64,000 nt of DNA from an uncultured Bacteroidales bacterium (lineage in GTDB: Bacteria > Bacteroidota > Bacteroidia > Bacteroidales > WCHB1-69): assembly GCA_934699095.1 (NCBI GenBank), contig CAKUVI010000008.1, positions 1 through 64,000 on the forward strand. Direction: 5' to 3'. How positions within the stretch are numbered: position 1 is the stretch's first letter; the number at the start of each line of letters is the position of its first letter. The notes beneath the pieces were generated by a model. The model had not been told where the DNA came from. It did not search any database and saw only the letters and a program-made list of their open reading frames with translations. A program made the translations under genes and the position numbers. Shown here piece by piece: positions 16,747-24,954 of the stretch.

Positions 16747-17322
16747 CTATATGAATTCAACAGTATCTTTTTTGTCCAACTCTTCTACTACATCCATGAA
16801 AAAGTCGCAAAGGGTGTCGGAAAGCTGGTGCACGCGACGCTGCCATTCGTGAAGGTCCACATCAAGATGATCGGAGACGATCTTATATGACACAAACCGC
16901 TTCCCGAAAGACCTGGCAACCGAGTAAACGGCTGACGACTCCATGTCAAAACAGTCGGCCTTCACAGACAGATCTTTCAGGAACTCATGTGAATAGACTC
17001 TCGGCGACACAAAGCAGTCGGATGAAAAAAGAACAGCATCTTCGGCGTCGGTTTCCACACCGAGACTATGGAGCAACATAGGCGTTTCGAGAAAAGCGGC
17101 TCCGCCTGAAACAATCTTTGTGATTCGGAGGATGTCGCCGACCGGTTTTGTGTGGGCACCGGCTGTGCCGATGTTGACTATCACAAAGTCTTCTTCCTGA
17201 TGAGCTCTCATAAAATCAAGGGCTGCAGCTGTGGCGTTCTCCCTTCCTATACCTGTAAGATGCACGCGGTCCTTTATCTTGGAAACCTCCTCCTCAACCG
17301 CTGCGAACAAAGCAATTTTCAT
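16747..17322 (-). CDS. Nucleoside phosphorylase-superfamily nucleosidase (MTA/SAH nucleosidase-like)
   Basis: Enzymes of this PNP_UDP_1 group cleave the glycosidic bond of adenosine derivatives such as methylthioadenosine, S-adenosylhomocysteine or futalosine. This 191-residue protein has the phosphorylase-fold start KIALFAAVEEEVSKI, the NIGTAGAH segment, the ribose-binding FDMESSAVYSVA (ME-S/G-A pattern) and the base-contacting KIVSDHLD. It is shorter than typical MTA/SAH nucleosidases (about 230 residues). Futalosine hydrolase MqnB is an alternative, and no menaquinone genes are nearby to decide. Confidence 0.75.
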   Translation of the reverse strand: MKIALFAAVEEEVSKIKDRVHLTGIGRENATAAALDFMRAHQEEDFVIVNIGTAGAHTKPVGDILRITKIVSGGAAFLETPMLLHSLGVETDAEDAVLFSSDCFVSPRVYSHEFLKDLSVKADCFDMESSAVYSVARSFGKRFVSYKIVSDHLDVDLHEWQRRVHQLSDTLCDFFMDVVEELDKKDTVEFI

Positions 17323-17342
17323 AATCTTTTTTTTTATTTTTG

Positions 17343-17350
17343 CAAAAATA
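17343..17350 (-). promoter_or_regulatory. Bacteroidota-type -7 element of the nucleosidase gene
   Basis: TATTTTTG followed by CA on the minus strand, 21 bases before the nucleosidase ATG. Confidence 0.5.
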
Positions 17351-17359
17351 GTAAATTCT

Positions 17360-17391
17360 CAAAAAACAAGGTGGCCTGGCAGCCACCTTGT
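17360..17391 (-). terminator. Rho-independent terminator of the threonine dehydrogenase gene
   Basis: On the minus strand ACAAGGTGGC and GCCACCTTGT form a perfect ten-base stem with a six-base loop, followed by TTTTTT. It sits between the dehydrogenase stop and the nucleosidase promoter. Confidence 0.8.
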
Positions 17392-17458
17392 CATCAAAAA
17401 ATACATTAATATTGGCCAAGCATATAAATGCTCTGTCCGTAATATTTCAAATAAACTC

Positions 17459-18412
17459 TTATTTGCTGAAGCGTTCTCTAAGAACCTTAATCATATCCAC
17501 AGTCATTGAAGAGAGGTCGTATTGTGGTTTGAAGCCCCATTCTTCGCGGGCACAGTGGTCGTCCATCTGGTTCGGCCATGAATCAGCGATTCCCTGACGA
17601 AGTTCGTCTAATTTGTATTCCATCTGGAAATCAGGGATATGTTTCTTGATTTCGTTGTAAATCATTTCTGGTTCAAAGCTCATAGCAGTGATATTGAATG
17701 AGTTGCGGTGAACCAATTTAGCAGGATCAGCCTCCATCAGATCGATAGCAGCCTTGAGTGCATCTGGCATGTACATCATATCCATGAAAGTGCCTTTGGC
17801 AATAGGACAGACGAATTTTTCGCCTTTGACAGCGGCATAGTAAATTTCCACAGCGTAGTCGGTTGTGCCGCCACCAGGGAGGGTAACGTTGGAGATAAGT
17901 CCGGGGAAGCGAACTGAACGTGTATCAACGCCGAAACGTTTGAAATAGTAGTCGCTGAGGAGCTCGCCTGTCACCTTGGTTACACCATAGATAGTCTTAG
18001 GGCGCTGGATGGTGTCTTGAGGTGTCATGTCGTGCGGGGTGTCGGGACCGAAAGCGCCGATAGAGCTCGGGGTGAAGAGAGAGCAGCCCATCTCGCGTGA
18101 GACTTCAAGGCAGTTGAGCACAGCACCTACACCAACATTCCATCCCAACATCGGGTTTGCCTCAGCCTTTGCCGAAAGGATGGCGGCAAGGTTGTATATT
18201 GCGTCAATATTGTATTTTTTCACAGCGTCAGCTATATCCTGTGCGTTAGTTGCGTCAACCTTGCATGAAGGGCCGGCCTCAGCCAATTCGCCTTTCAAAG
18301 GATAGACGCAATCTGCAGCAACAACGTTGTCTGTTCCGTAAATTTTGCGCAAAGCTGGTGTCAGTTCTGAACCAATCTGACCGCAAGCTCCAATAACTAA
18401 TATCTTCTTCAT
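17459..18412 (-). CDS. tdh: L-threonine 3-dehydrogenase, SDR type
   Basis: This enzyme oxidises L-threonine to 2-amino-3-ketobutyrate with NAD. The 317-residue protein is an extended SDR with the nucleotide-binding VIGACGQIGSELTPAL. It also has NLAAILSAKAEANP, the serine region TPSSIGAFGPDTP, the catalytic pair YGVTK and the signature RFPGLISNVTLPGGGTTDYA. That last segment is characteristic of the SDR-type threonine dehydrogenases of Bacteroidota, which are unrelated to the zinc-dependent Tdh. No kbl (glycine C-acetyltransferase) gene is adjacent. Confidence 0.9.
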   Translation of the reverse strand: MKKILVIGACGQIGSELTPALRKIYGTDNVVAADCVYPLKGELAEAGPSCKVDATNAQDIADAVKKYNIDAIYNLAAILSAKAEANPMLGWNVGVGAVLNCLEVSREMGCSLFTPSSIGAFGPDTPHDMTPQDTIQRPKTIYGVTKVTGELLSDYYFKRFGVDTRSVRFPGLISNVTLPGGGTTDYAVEIYYAAVKGEKFVCPIAKGTFMDMMYMPDALKAAIDLMEADPAKLVHRNSFNITAMSFEPEMIYNEIKKHIPDFQMEYKLDELRQGIADSWPNQMDDHCAREEWGFKPQYDLSSMTVDMIKVLRERFSK

Positions 18413-18445
18413 TGTGTATTAATTTATGTTCAATTTTTGAGGTCG

Positions 18446-18453
18446 CAAAGATA
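18446..18453 (-). promoter_or_regulatory. Bacteroidota-type -7 element of tdh
   Basis: TATCTTTGCG on the minus strand, about 34 bases before the tdh ATG, is an exact match to the preferred consensus. Confidence 0.65.
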
Positions 18454-18642
18454 CATTTTTCGAGGAAAAATGCACAACACTTTGAAAAAAAATTATCGGC
18501 ACTATCTAAACCTGCGATTTTGCGTTTTCAATTCTCAATTTTCCAACGTAATTTGTATCGGAATGCTGTGTTTTTCCGTCGTTCTACCTGGCTTTACCCC
18601 CTGAAGGGGGTTTTTAAATTAGCCATACTTCACTAAAAAATG

Positions 18643-18650
18643 TATCTTTG
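18643..18650 (+). promoter_or_regulatory. Bacteroidota-type -7 element of the DUF1294 gene
   Basis: TATCTTTGCGG lies 38 bases before the ATG at 18688. Its position rules out the earlier in-frame ATG at 18640, which precedes the transcription start. A short GC-rich hairpin with a T run (18596-18615) lies upstream and may be a terminator remnant. Confidence 0.65.
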
Positions 18651-18687
18651 CGGGTTGCTCAGAATCTATCGTAAAAATCAAAACCGA

Positions 18688-18960
18688 ATGTCTGAATTTA
18701 AGCTTTTATTGATATACATGATTTTTGTCAACGTTGTCACATTTTTGGTTTATGGCGTTGACAAACTCAAGGCTAAGCAAAGTTGGTGGCGCATCTCCGA
18801 GAACGCTCTGATAGCTCTTGCCCTGATTGGCGGCAGCATTGGCGCACTTCTGGGCATGTATTTGTGGCGGCACAAAACGCAACACAAGAAATTCAAATAT
18901 GGAGTGCCCGTCATATTGGTGCTTCAGATTGTTCTTATTGTTGTATTGATGTGCCGGTAG
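18688..18960 (+). CDS. DUF1294 family small membrane protein
   Basis: This 90-residue protein has an N-terminal transmembrane segment (LLLIYMIFVNVVTFLVYGVD), the conserved KxxWRISENALI region, a second glycine-rich hydrophobic segment (LALIGGSIGALLGMYLWRHKTQHKKF) and a third at the C-terminus. The KLKAKQSWWRISE and HKTQHKKF motifs mark DUF1294. Its function is unknown. The start was chosen from the promoter element at 18643. Confidence 0.85.
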   Translation: MSEFKLLLIYMIFVNVVTFLVYGVDKLKAKQSWWRISENALIALALIGGSIGALLGMYLWRHKTQHKKFKYGVPVILVLQIVLIVVLMCR

Positions 18961-19045
18961 TTTTTTGCGTTTCACGAGCTTGTGATTCAGCTCAATGTCA
19001 AGGTTGTTTTTGAATAAATTACAGTAACAATAATCATATTCACAG

Positions 19046-20200
19046 ATGGAAAAAGAACGAAGTGTTGACAGACTTGCAAGGTATCTGATAATAATCGGAA
19101 TAATAGCGATCGTATCTTTGATATGCTGGTATTTCAGCAGTGTTTTGGCCTACATACTCATCGCTTTTGTCGTCTCCTTGATTGGGCAGCCGGTGCTAAG
19201 GCTACTCAAGAAAATCAAAATAAAGGGGAAATCCGCTCCCGACGCGCTACTCGCTGTAGTCACATTGGTGTTGATTTTCTCAGTATTGCTTTTGGTCGTC
19301 ATGCAGGTTATTCCCGTCGTGTCGGGGATAGTGAGCGATGCATCTTCTATGCAGGCCAACGAATCAGCAGAGACATACAGCATGATAGACCAAGTCAACA
19401 ACTGGATTATCAGGGTTGTACCTTGGGTCGGAGAAGATTTCGATGGAGTGCAAATGCTTGTCCAAAAACTTTCAGAAGTACTATCTTTGTCTGACATTCC
19501 GAGTCTGTTGGGCTCTGTTGCCTCTGCAGTTGCGGGTGTTGCTGTAGGCCTGTTTTCTGTTCTTTTCATCTCTTTCTTTTTCATAAAAGACGAGACTTTG
19601 TTTGGCAGAATTGTCGGCGCATTGGTGCCCGACAAGATAGAAGGCAAGGTTGAAAAGACCATCCTCGACATCGAGAGGCTGCTTTCCCGATATTTCGTCG
19701 GACTTGTGGTGGAGATTTTGGGCGTGGTACTCCTCGACTGCCTCGGGCTTTGGCTTATAGCGAGGGTAGGTTTCAACTACGCGCTCGGCATCGCCTTCAT
19801 AGCAGGTCTCCTGAACGTGATTCCTTATGTGGGTCCCTTGATAGGAGAAGTTATAGGCGTGGTGCTCTGTGTCATCCTGAAATATGGCGCAGGAATCGGC
19901 CTCGGCGTCAATATCTGGATTTTCGCACTGATCGTGCTTTGCATTATGCTCGCCACGCAATTGGTTGACAACTTCATTTATCAGCCTTTGATATATTCTA
20001 CAAGCATAAAGGCCAATCCACTTGAGATTTTCGTCGTTCTTCTTATAGCTGGGAACATCGGCGGGGCTGTAGGAATGCTTATCGCCATTCCAGCATATAC
20101 CGTTATTCGTGTCATCGCCAGCCGTTTTTTCTATGACTTCAAACCTGTGAAGCGCCTGATCCCCGATGTTGACAAGGAAAATACAGACGCCCTGGTTTAG
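19046..20200 (+). CDS. AI-2E family transporter (PerM/UPF0118)
   Basis: The family contains inner-membrane proteins with about eight helices. Members have been linked to autoinducer-2 export (TqsA) and sodium:proton exchange, but most are uncharacterised. The 384-residue protein has two N-terminal transmembrane pairs and a soluble loop (about 95-155). The signature C-terminal half includes FISFFFIKD, GIAFIAGLLNVIPYVGPLIGE and ATQLVDNFIYQPLIYSTSIKANPLEIF. It is a single gene with its own flanking gaps, so the context gives no substrate. Confidence 0.9.
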   Translation: MEKERSVDRLARYLIIIGIIAIVSLICWYFSSVLAYILIAFVVSLIGQPVLRLLKKIKIKGKSAPDALLAVVTLVLIFSVLLLVVMQVIPVVSGIVSDASSMQANESAETYSMIDQVNNWIIRVVPWVGEDFDGVQMLVQKLSEVLSLSDIPSLLGSVASAVAGVAVGLFSVLFISFFFIKDETLFGRIVGALVPDKIEGKVEKTILDIERLLSRYFVGLVVEILGVVLLDCLGLWLIARVGFNYALGIAFIAGLLNVIPYVGPLIGEVIGVVLCVILKYGAGIGLGVNIWIFALIVLCIMLATQLVDNFIYQPLIYSTSIKANPLEIFVVLLIAGNIGGAVGMLIAIPAYTVIRVIASRFFYDFKPVKRLIPDVDKENTDALV

Positions 20201-20230
20201 TCAATTGGTCTATTGGCAATGCACAATGTT

Positions 20231-20245
20231 GAGATGCGCCATAGG
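20231..20245 (+). repeat. Degenerate REP-like sequence
   Basis: GAGATGCGCCATAGG differs at two positions from the repeat unit GAGACGCGCCATGG of the RAYT cluster 15 kb away. It lies in the gene-free stretch before the AlkD-like gene. The other palindrome arm is lost, so this could be chance. Confidence 0.3.
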
Positions 20246-20325
20246 TTGGAGACAACCGAGTCCACGCAGTTATTGCTGAGCGTCACTCAGTGTGAATCCT
20301 CTGAACAGGATTCGAATTTAAATCG

Positions 20326-20333
20326 TAACTTTG
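20326..20333 (+). promoter_or_regulatory. Bacteroidota-type -7 element of the AlkD-like gene
   Basis: TAACTTTGCA matches TAnnTTTG 25 bases before the ATG. Confidence 0.5.
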
Positions 20334-20358
20334 CAACTCAAATGAAACAGGCCTGATT

Positions 20359-21042
20359 ATGGAAATTGTGAACATTTGCGAGACGCTCTTCAATCTTCGC
20401 GATGAAAAATACGCTGTCTTCCAAGGGAAACTAATACCGTCTGTGGACGGCGAGAACTTCATTGGCGTGCGCACCCCTGTCCTGCGAACACTTGCCAAAC
20501 AACTGTACGGCACGGGGGCAACAGAGGAATTCCTAAGGCAACTGCCGCACAAATGGTTCGACGAAAATCAGCTGCATGCCTTCATAATATCCTTGGAAAA
20601 GGATTTCGGCAAGTGCATCGCTGAGGTCGAGTGTTTTCTGCCATACATTGACAACTGGGCCACCTGCGACCAGCTATCGCCAAAAATTTTCCGGAAACAT
20701 TCTGCGTTACTTTTGCCTTACATCAAAAGATGGCTCAACTCTTCGCACACGTACACAATACGTTTCGCCATCGGAATGCTGATGCAGCATTTCCTCGAAG
20801 AGGACTTCCTAACCGAATATCCCAGAATGGTGGCCTCGGTCCACTCCGATGAATACTATGTGAAAATGATGCAGGCATGGTATTTTGCCACTGCACTTGC
20901 AAAGCAGTACGACAGCGTTCTCCCCTATCTTCTCGACCGTCGCTTAGATAGATGGACACACAATAAGACCATACAGAAAAGCATCGAAAGCTACCGCATA
21001 TCACCAGAGCATAAAACAGAATTGAAGACACTAAGGTATTGA
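20359..21042 (+). CDS. DNA alkylation repair protein, AlkD-like HEAT-repeat fold
   Basis: AlkD-type glycosylases excise cationic alkylated purines without base flipping. The 227-residue protein is alpha-helical and has the family landmarks: the GVRTPVLRTLAKQLY motif at about residues 37-51, DENQLHAF, and DNWATCDQLSPK, with the Trp and Asp expected at the lesion site. RFAIGMLMQHFL and AWYFATALAKQYD follow in later HEAT repeats. Many Bacteroidota members have never been tested, so activity is inferred from the family. Confidence 0.88.
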   Translation: MEIVNICETLFNLRDEKYAVFQGKLIPSVDGENFIGVRTPVLRTLAKQLYGTGATEEFLRQLPHKWFDENQLHAFIISLEKDFGKCIAEVECFLPYIDNWATCDQLSPKIFRKHSALLLPYIKRWLNSSHTYTIRFAIGMLMQHFLEEDFLTEYPRMVASVHSDEYYVKMMQAWYFATALAKQYDSVLPYLLDRRLDRWTHNKTIQKSIESYRISPEHKTELKTLRY

Positions 21043-21120
21043 TGATTATTTTGCTAATATCCGCCAAAGGCAAAACTTTAGGCTAAAGTATGCATTTGGT
21101 GGGCACATTCGAATTTTCTG

Positions 21121-21128
21121 TACTTTTG
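21121..21128 (+). promoter_or_regulatory. Bacteroidota-type -7 element of the GT-C-like gene
   Basis: TACTTTTGCTGC lies 22 bases before the ATG at 21151. Confidence 0.5.
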
Positions 21129-21150
21129 CTGCGTAAAAATCCAGAATATA

Positions 21151-23049
21151 ATGTCTGACAAAAACGAAAAGATACTTTACTACTTAGCTCTTGTTGCCAC
21201 GGCAATCCTCACCTTGCTGCCATTCTTTCACGTAGGAATCACCAACACCGACGATTTCCTGTATTTCAACATGGCACATGCAGACTGGGATTTCTGGAAA
21301 CTCGACGCCACCTATTATGCCCAACACCAAGGGAGGTTTTTCTATTTGATAACCAAGTATTTCTATTATATCCCGTATTTGGTTGACAATTATATATACA
21401 CAAAGTTTGTACAATATTTCACATTGTGCGCAGCATACCTTATTTTCTCATATCTCATTTATAAAGTCTTCAAATCCTCCAAGTTAGGAGCTTTAACCCT
21501 GTTGCTTCTCATATTCAACACTTGTGTAGGGTATTATTACGGATATTTTCCGCCTATTGGTTATCCCTTTTTCTTTGCATTCAGCTTTATAGTTTTCGTT
21601 GCCGGATTGCTGTTTTTCATTGCCTACACTGAAAAAGGCGGGCTATGGAGAAGCATTCTTAGTGCCGCATTGTTGTTCTTCGCTTCACTTTTTTATGAAA
21701 ACTACCTTGTTTTCATAGCACTGTTTATATTGATTGTCTTCATCAGGAACTGGAAACACTTCGGATTCAAGAAGTTATGGAAGGAATCATCTTTTTATGC
21801 AGAGATTATTCCCTCAGTAATTGTGATTGTCCTATATCTTTTATGCTATTTTGGTTACAGGTACTATCTATCTCACATTTTAGGCGTAACGACGAATTAT
21901 TCTGGCTCTACATTTTCCGGTAATCTGGATTGGGGCAATTTTTTTAAGGTTGTGGCTAACTTCACGTTTTACAACCTGCCAGGTCGCATCTTCACCTTCG
22001 AAGAAACACAATATCTATTATTTGAAAACTCACTGTTGGCGGGCGGTCACAGCGACTCGGTCTTTTTCGTTCTCACCCACGCTCCAGCCATAGCATACGT
22101 CAACGCACTTATACAATGTGGCATATTATGGTGGCTGCTTAAAACAGACAAATTTGAGAAAATCTCCTGGAAAGCAATAATTTCAGGGCTGGTTATCTCT
22201 CTAATATTTGCAATTTCATCCAACGTCATAGTCGCACTGACCGAAAAATACAATTCCGAATGGGTTACTCACCTGCAGAGCTATGTGACCTCGTTTTTCT
22301 CCTATTTCGGAATAATGTCAGCCCTGGCACTAATCATAGTCGCTACAGTCAAGTTATTCAAATCCAATGTTTTACATCATATTATTTGTATATTCTGGTG
22401 CTTGGCTCTCTTTTGTTTCTCAGTAGTCAACTACTACACAAACACTCATTTGAGCAGAGCCTGGGAGAAGAGCCAGAACCGGATTGACATGATAAAGGAG
22501 GCGGGCAAAGACGGCTTTTTCAACAGGATTCCGATAGACGCAATAATATATATGGAACAGCTTCTTCAGCCCTCCGACCATCACAGCTCGCTAATCTGCG
22601 ACCAATCGAGGAATTTCGAGCGTTACATAGAGATTTGCGCAGACAACTACGATGAATTCCACTTCGTCCAGACAAAGGAGGAGCTCCTCGACAAGGCAGC
22701 CTTCTACCCCAGGGCTTCCATCTATTTCGTTCAAGTTTCAGAGAGCAAGAAGTTAGGGGAGATTCTGATGGCTTTCTCGCATATCAGCCATCTCGACACC
22801 ACAGACATAACGCTTTCTGTGGCCGACAGTGCGGAGATTTTCTACCTGTCACCATACAAAGAATACGCTCTGTTTTACAACACAAACAACGGCACTGACA
22901 CCATGCGGACACAGGCCGTGATGATAAATTCGTTCAACAAGCAGAAAAAAATCACACATTTCACAATAAAAGACAGCGGATTGGATCCTCTTGGATTCAC
23001 TGTCAGCAATATGGGTATCAAGACAACGGACACTATCAATCTTCCGTAA
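21151..23049 (+). CDS. Polytopic membrane protein, probable GT-C glycosyltransferase (GtrII/DUF6056-like)
   Basis: The 632-residue protein has about ten to eleven transmembrane segments over residues 8-430 and a soluble C-terminal domain of about 190 residues. The first extracytoplasmic loop contains GITNTDDFLYFNMAH and YYAQHQGRFFYL. An acidic pair in that loop and a following GR are what GT-C transferases of the GtrII/DUF6056 kind show. Such enzymes move sugars from polyprenyl carriers onto surface polymers. No glycan gene cluster surrounds it, so donor and acceptor are unknown. The assignment rests on topology and the loop motif, not on a recognised close homologue. Confidence 0.55.
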   Translation: MSDKNEKILYYLALVATAILTLLPFFHVGITNTDDFLYFNMAHADWDFWKLDATYYAQHQGRFFYLITKYFYYIPYLVDNYIYTKFVQYFTLCAAYLIFSYLIYKVFKSSKLGALTLLLLIFNTCVGYYYGYFPPIGYPFFFAFSFIVFVAGLLFFIAYTEKGGLWRSILSAALLFFASLFYENYLVFIALFILIVFIRNWKHFGFKKLWKESSFYAEIIPSVIVIVLYLLCYFGYRYYLSHILGVTTNYSGSTFSGNLDWGNFFKVVANFTFYNLPGRIFTFEETQYLLFENSLLAGGHSDSVFFVLTHAPAIAYVNALIQCGILWWLLKTDKFEKISWKAIISGLVISLIFAISSNVIVALTEKYNSEWVTHLQSYVTSFFSYFGIMSALALIIVATVKLFKSNVLHHIICIFWCLALFCFSVVNYYTNTHLSRAWEKSQNRIDMIKEAGKDGFFNRIPIDAIIYMEQLLQPSDHHSSLICDQSRNFERYIEICADNYDEFHFVQTKEELLDKAAFYPRASIYFVQVSESKKLGEILMAFSHISHLDTTDITLSVADSAEIFYLSPYKEYALFYNTNNGTDTMRTQAVMINSFNKQKKITHFTIKDSGLDPLGFTVSNMGIKTTDTINLP

Positions 23050-23061
23050 CGACAACTTTGC

Positions 23062-23069
23062 TATCTTTG
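23062..23069 (+). promoter_or_regulatory. Bacteroidota-type -7 element of the HAD gene
   Basis: TATCTTTGCGG lies 20 bases before the ATG at 23089 and only 12 bases after the preceding stop. Confidence 0.6.
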
Positions 23070-23088
23070 CGGCCCAAATTTTCAACAG

Positions 23089-23757
23089 ATGGACATCAGA
23101 TTAGTTATATTTGACTTTGACGGGACATTGGCCGACACACGCCACAACATAGTAATAACCATGCAGGAGGTGATGAGGGTTCTCGGTATGCCTATGGCTG
23201 ACGAAGAGACCTGCGCTGCGACAATAGGATTGCCTCTGAATGGTTGTTTCAAACAGATTTACCCCCACCTTACAGACGAGGAGGCACAACACTGCACCGA
23301 CACTTACAAGAAGGTTTTCTTTGCTAATGAAGACAATCTTGTGCCGGATTTGTTCCCGCACGTGCGCGAAACCATCGAACAACTTCACAATAAAGGCATA
23401 AAAACAGCAATTGCTTCATCCAGGACATCAGTCACGCTCTTTAACTTTGTCAGAAAAATAGGTCTTTCCGAAATGATATCCATGGTGGTCGGTTCAGACG
23501 AGGTGACGCGCCACAAGCCCGATCCGGAGCCGGCCGAAATCATTTTGTACAAGTTAGGCATAGCTGCAGAAAACGCACTCGTGGTTGGCGACATGCCCGT
23601 TGACATAGCAATGGGACGAGGTGCAGGCACACACACCTGCGGGGTCACATTCGGCAATGCCACTGCCCAGGAATTGAAGGACTCAGGAGCAGAATTTCTG
23701 ATTGCAGACATGGCTCAATTAACCACCGATGTCATTAAAATCGATCATAAAGCGTGA
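23089..23757 (+). CDS. HAD-superfamily hydrolase, phosphoglycolate phosphatase-like
   Basis: This subfamily-I HAD phosphatase has an alpha-helical cap. The 222-residue protein contains the nucleophile motif FDFDGTLADT (Asp9, Asp11), motif II AIASSRTS, the motif III lysine in RHKPDPEPAEI and motif IV VVGDMPVDIAMGRGAG. Phosphoglycolate phosphatases, beta-phosphoglucomutases and pyrophosphatases share this pattern, so the substrate cannot be named. The downstream GNAT gene starts at or just after its stop, which suggests co-transcription. Confidence 0.88.
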   Translation: MDIRLVIFDFDGTLADTRHNIVITMQEVMRVLGMPMADEETCAATIGLPLNGCFKQIYPHLTDEEAQHCTDTYKKVFFANEDNLVPDLFPHVRETIEQLHNKGIKTAIASSRTSVTLFNFVRKIGLSEMISMVVGSDEVTRHKPDPEPAEIILYKLGIAAENALVVGDMPVDIAMGRGAGTHTCGVTFGNATAQELKDSGAEFLIADMAQLTTDVIKIDHKA

Positions 23758-23768
23758 AAAAGTCTGAA

Positions 23769-24335
23769 ATGGACAAAAAAACTACAATGAACCAAAGTTC
23801 GGAAAAAGGACAAGAGACTTTTGTGTTCAGGAAAGCCACATCGGCAGACGAAACAAAGGTCTGGAAACTATTACGGGAAGCCGCGGCTGAAATGCTGAGG
23901 ATAGGCCGCACCCAGTGGGACGAGAAATATCCTGATCCCGAAAGTGTCAGCAACGACATCAAACATGGGGAATGCTATGTCTTAACAAACGACAGTACGA
24001 TTGCCGCCTGCATGACCCTCAGTTTCAGGGGCGAGCCGGAATATTTGAATTTGGAAGGCAAGTGGAACGAAGATGGGGAATATTCCGTAATACACAGGAT
24101 GGCCGTTGGGCTGGAGTTCCGCGGAAAGGGACTCTCGAGGAAGATGATGTCGGAGGCCGAGCGTCTCACCATTGAACACAGGGTGAATTTGATGCGCATT
24201 GACACCAATTTCGACAATGTTGAGATGCTGGCCCTTGTCAACGGAAGCGGGTTCATATATTGCGGCAAAGTGCACTACTTCCATGGTGGACGCAGAGTTG
24301 AAAGGGTCGCGTTCGACAAAATCCTCAGTTTATAA
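23769..24335 (+). CDS. GNAT-family N-acetyltransferase
   Basis: The protein is predicted to transfer an acetyl group from acetyl-CoA to an amine of a small molecule or protein. From the ATG at 23769 it has 188 residues. Recognisable parts are the N-terminal FRKATSADETKVWKLLREAA and the acetyl-CoA-binding motif A in IHRMAVGLEFRGKGLSRKMM (R/Q-x-x-G-x-G/A pattern as EFRGKGLS). The C-terminal strand is NGSGFIYCGKVHYFHGGRRV. A GTG start at 23754, overlapping the HAD stop, is equally possible. The substrate is unknown. Confidence 0.85.
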   Translation: MDKKTTMNQSSEKGQETFVFRKATSADETKVWKLLREAAAEMLRIGRTQWDEKYPDPESVSNDIKHGECYVLTNDSTIAACMTLSFRGEPEYLNLEGKWNEDGEYSVIHRMAVGLEFRGKGLSRKMMSEAERLTIEHRVNLMRIDTNFDNVEMLALVNGSGFIYCGKVHYFHGGRRVERVAFDKILSL

Positions 24336-24501
24336 AAAAATATTCTCTGTTCTACAAACCATTGTTGCTCGGTCTATTTTTTTTTGCTTCAAAAGGTAGT
24401 AAATTATTGAAAATCAGAACATAAGATTCACAATCCAAATCACCGTCCCGGAATTTAAACCTACTTTTTTTATCTGGCAACAATGAAAAACATCATCCTC
24501 A

Positions 24502-24534
24502 CTGACATTTTGTCAGAAGTACAATTTTTGTCAC
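24502..24534 (+). promoter_or_regulatory. Palindromic upstream activating site of groESL (candidate enhancer-binding-protein site)
   Basis: CTGACATTTTGTCAG at 24502-24516 is a perfect inverted repeat (CTGACA, TTT, TGTCAG). A weaker second half-site, ACAATTTTTGTCA, follows at 24521-24533. The palindrome ends 60 bases before the sigma-54 promoter, the usual distance for an enhancer-binding protein. Fourteen of its bases recur in front of dnaK. The protein that binds it is not in the window. The 310-base gap 24336-24645 holds no gene; these sites and the promoter are all I see in it. Confidence 0.6.
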
Positions 24535-24576
24535 ATCAGAGCAACCTTTTGCAATCATTTTTCAAATGTTATGTTT

Positions 24577-24593
24577 TTGGCACAGAATTTGCA
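24577..24593 (+). promoter_or_regulatory. Sigma-54 (-24/-12) promoter of groES-groEL
   Basis: TTGGCACAGAATTTGCA carries the invariant GG and GC exactly ten bases apart and matches the RpoN consensus TGGCAC-N5-TTGC throughout. It predicts transcription from about 24604, some 42 bases before the groES ATG. No TAnnTTTG element is visible between here and the gene. Confidence 0.8.
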
Positions 24594-24645
24594 AAGTATA
24601 GGCCGTTGAATGAAAAAAGCAATTAACAATAAAACTATCAAGAAT

Positions 24646-24924
24646 ATGAAAGGTACAATTAAACCGTTAGCAGACAGAGTTTTAGTAAAACCTGCTGAAG
24701 CAGAGCAAAAGACAGCCGGTGGAATCATCATCCCCGACACAGCAAAAGAAAAACCGCAACAGGGCGTCGTAATCGCTGTTGGTCCTGGTAAAAAAGACGA
24801 ACCCATGACCGTCAAAGTGAAAGACACAGTTCTCTACGGGAAATATTCAGGCACTGAAATACAATTGGACGGAGAGACCTATCTTATCATGAAGGAAAGC
24901 GACATCTACGCTATCTGCAAATAA
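24646..24924 (+). CDS. groES: Co-chaperonin GroES
   Basis: GroES forms the heptameric lid of the GroEL folding chamber. The 92-residue protein is full length, with the start KGTIKPLADRVLVKPAEAEQ, the mobile loop KTAGGIIIPDTAKEKPQQG and GPGKKDEPMTVKVKDTVLYGKY. An in-frame ATG at 24610 would add 12 residues. I prefer 24646 because the protein then aligns with the family and leaves room for the leader after the sigma-54 promoter. groEL follows after 30 bases. Confidence 0.97.
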   Translation: MKGTIKPLADRVLVKPAEAEQKTAGGIIIPDTAKEKPQQGVVIAVGPGKKDEPMTVKVKDTVLYGKYSGTEIQLDGETYLIMKESDIYAICK

Positions 24925-24954
24925 TAATTTCATCACTTAAAACATTAAACTATC

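Noticed and set aside
18596..18615. GC-rich hairpin with T run as a real terminator
   Set aside because: The stem is only six bases and no plus-strand gene ends upstream of it; it may be chance or a remnant.
20201..20358. A tRNA or small RNA gene in the gap before the AlkD-like gene
   Set aside because: I could not fold a cloverleaf or find a T-loop; only a degenerate REP-like sequence and a promoter element are visible.
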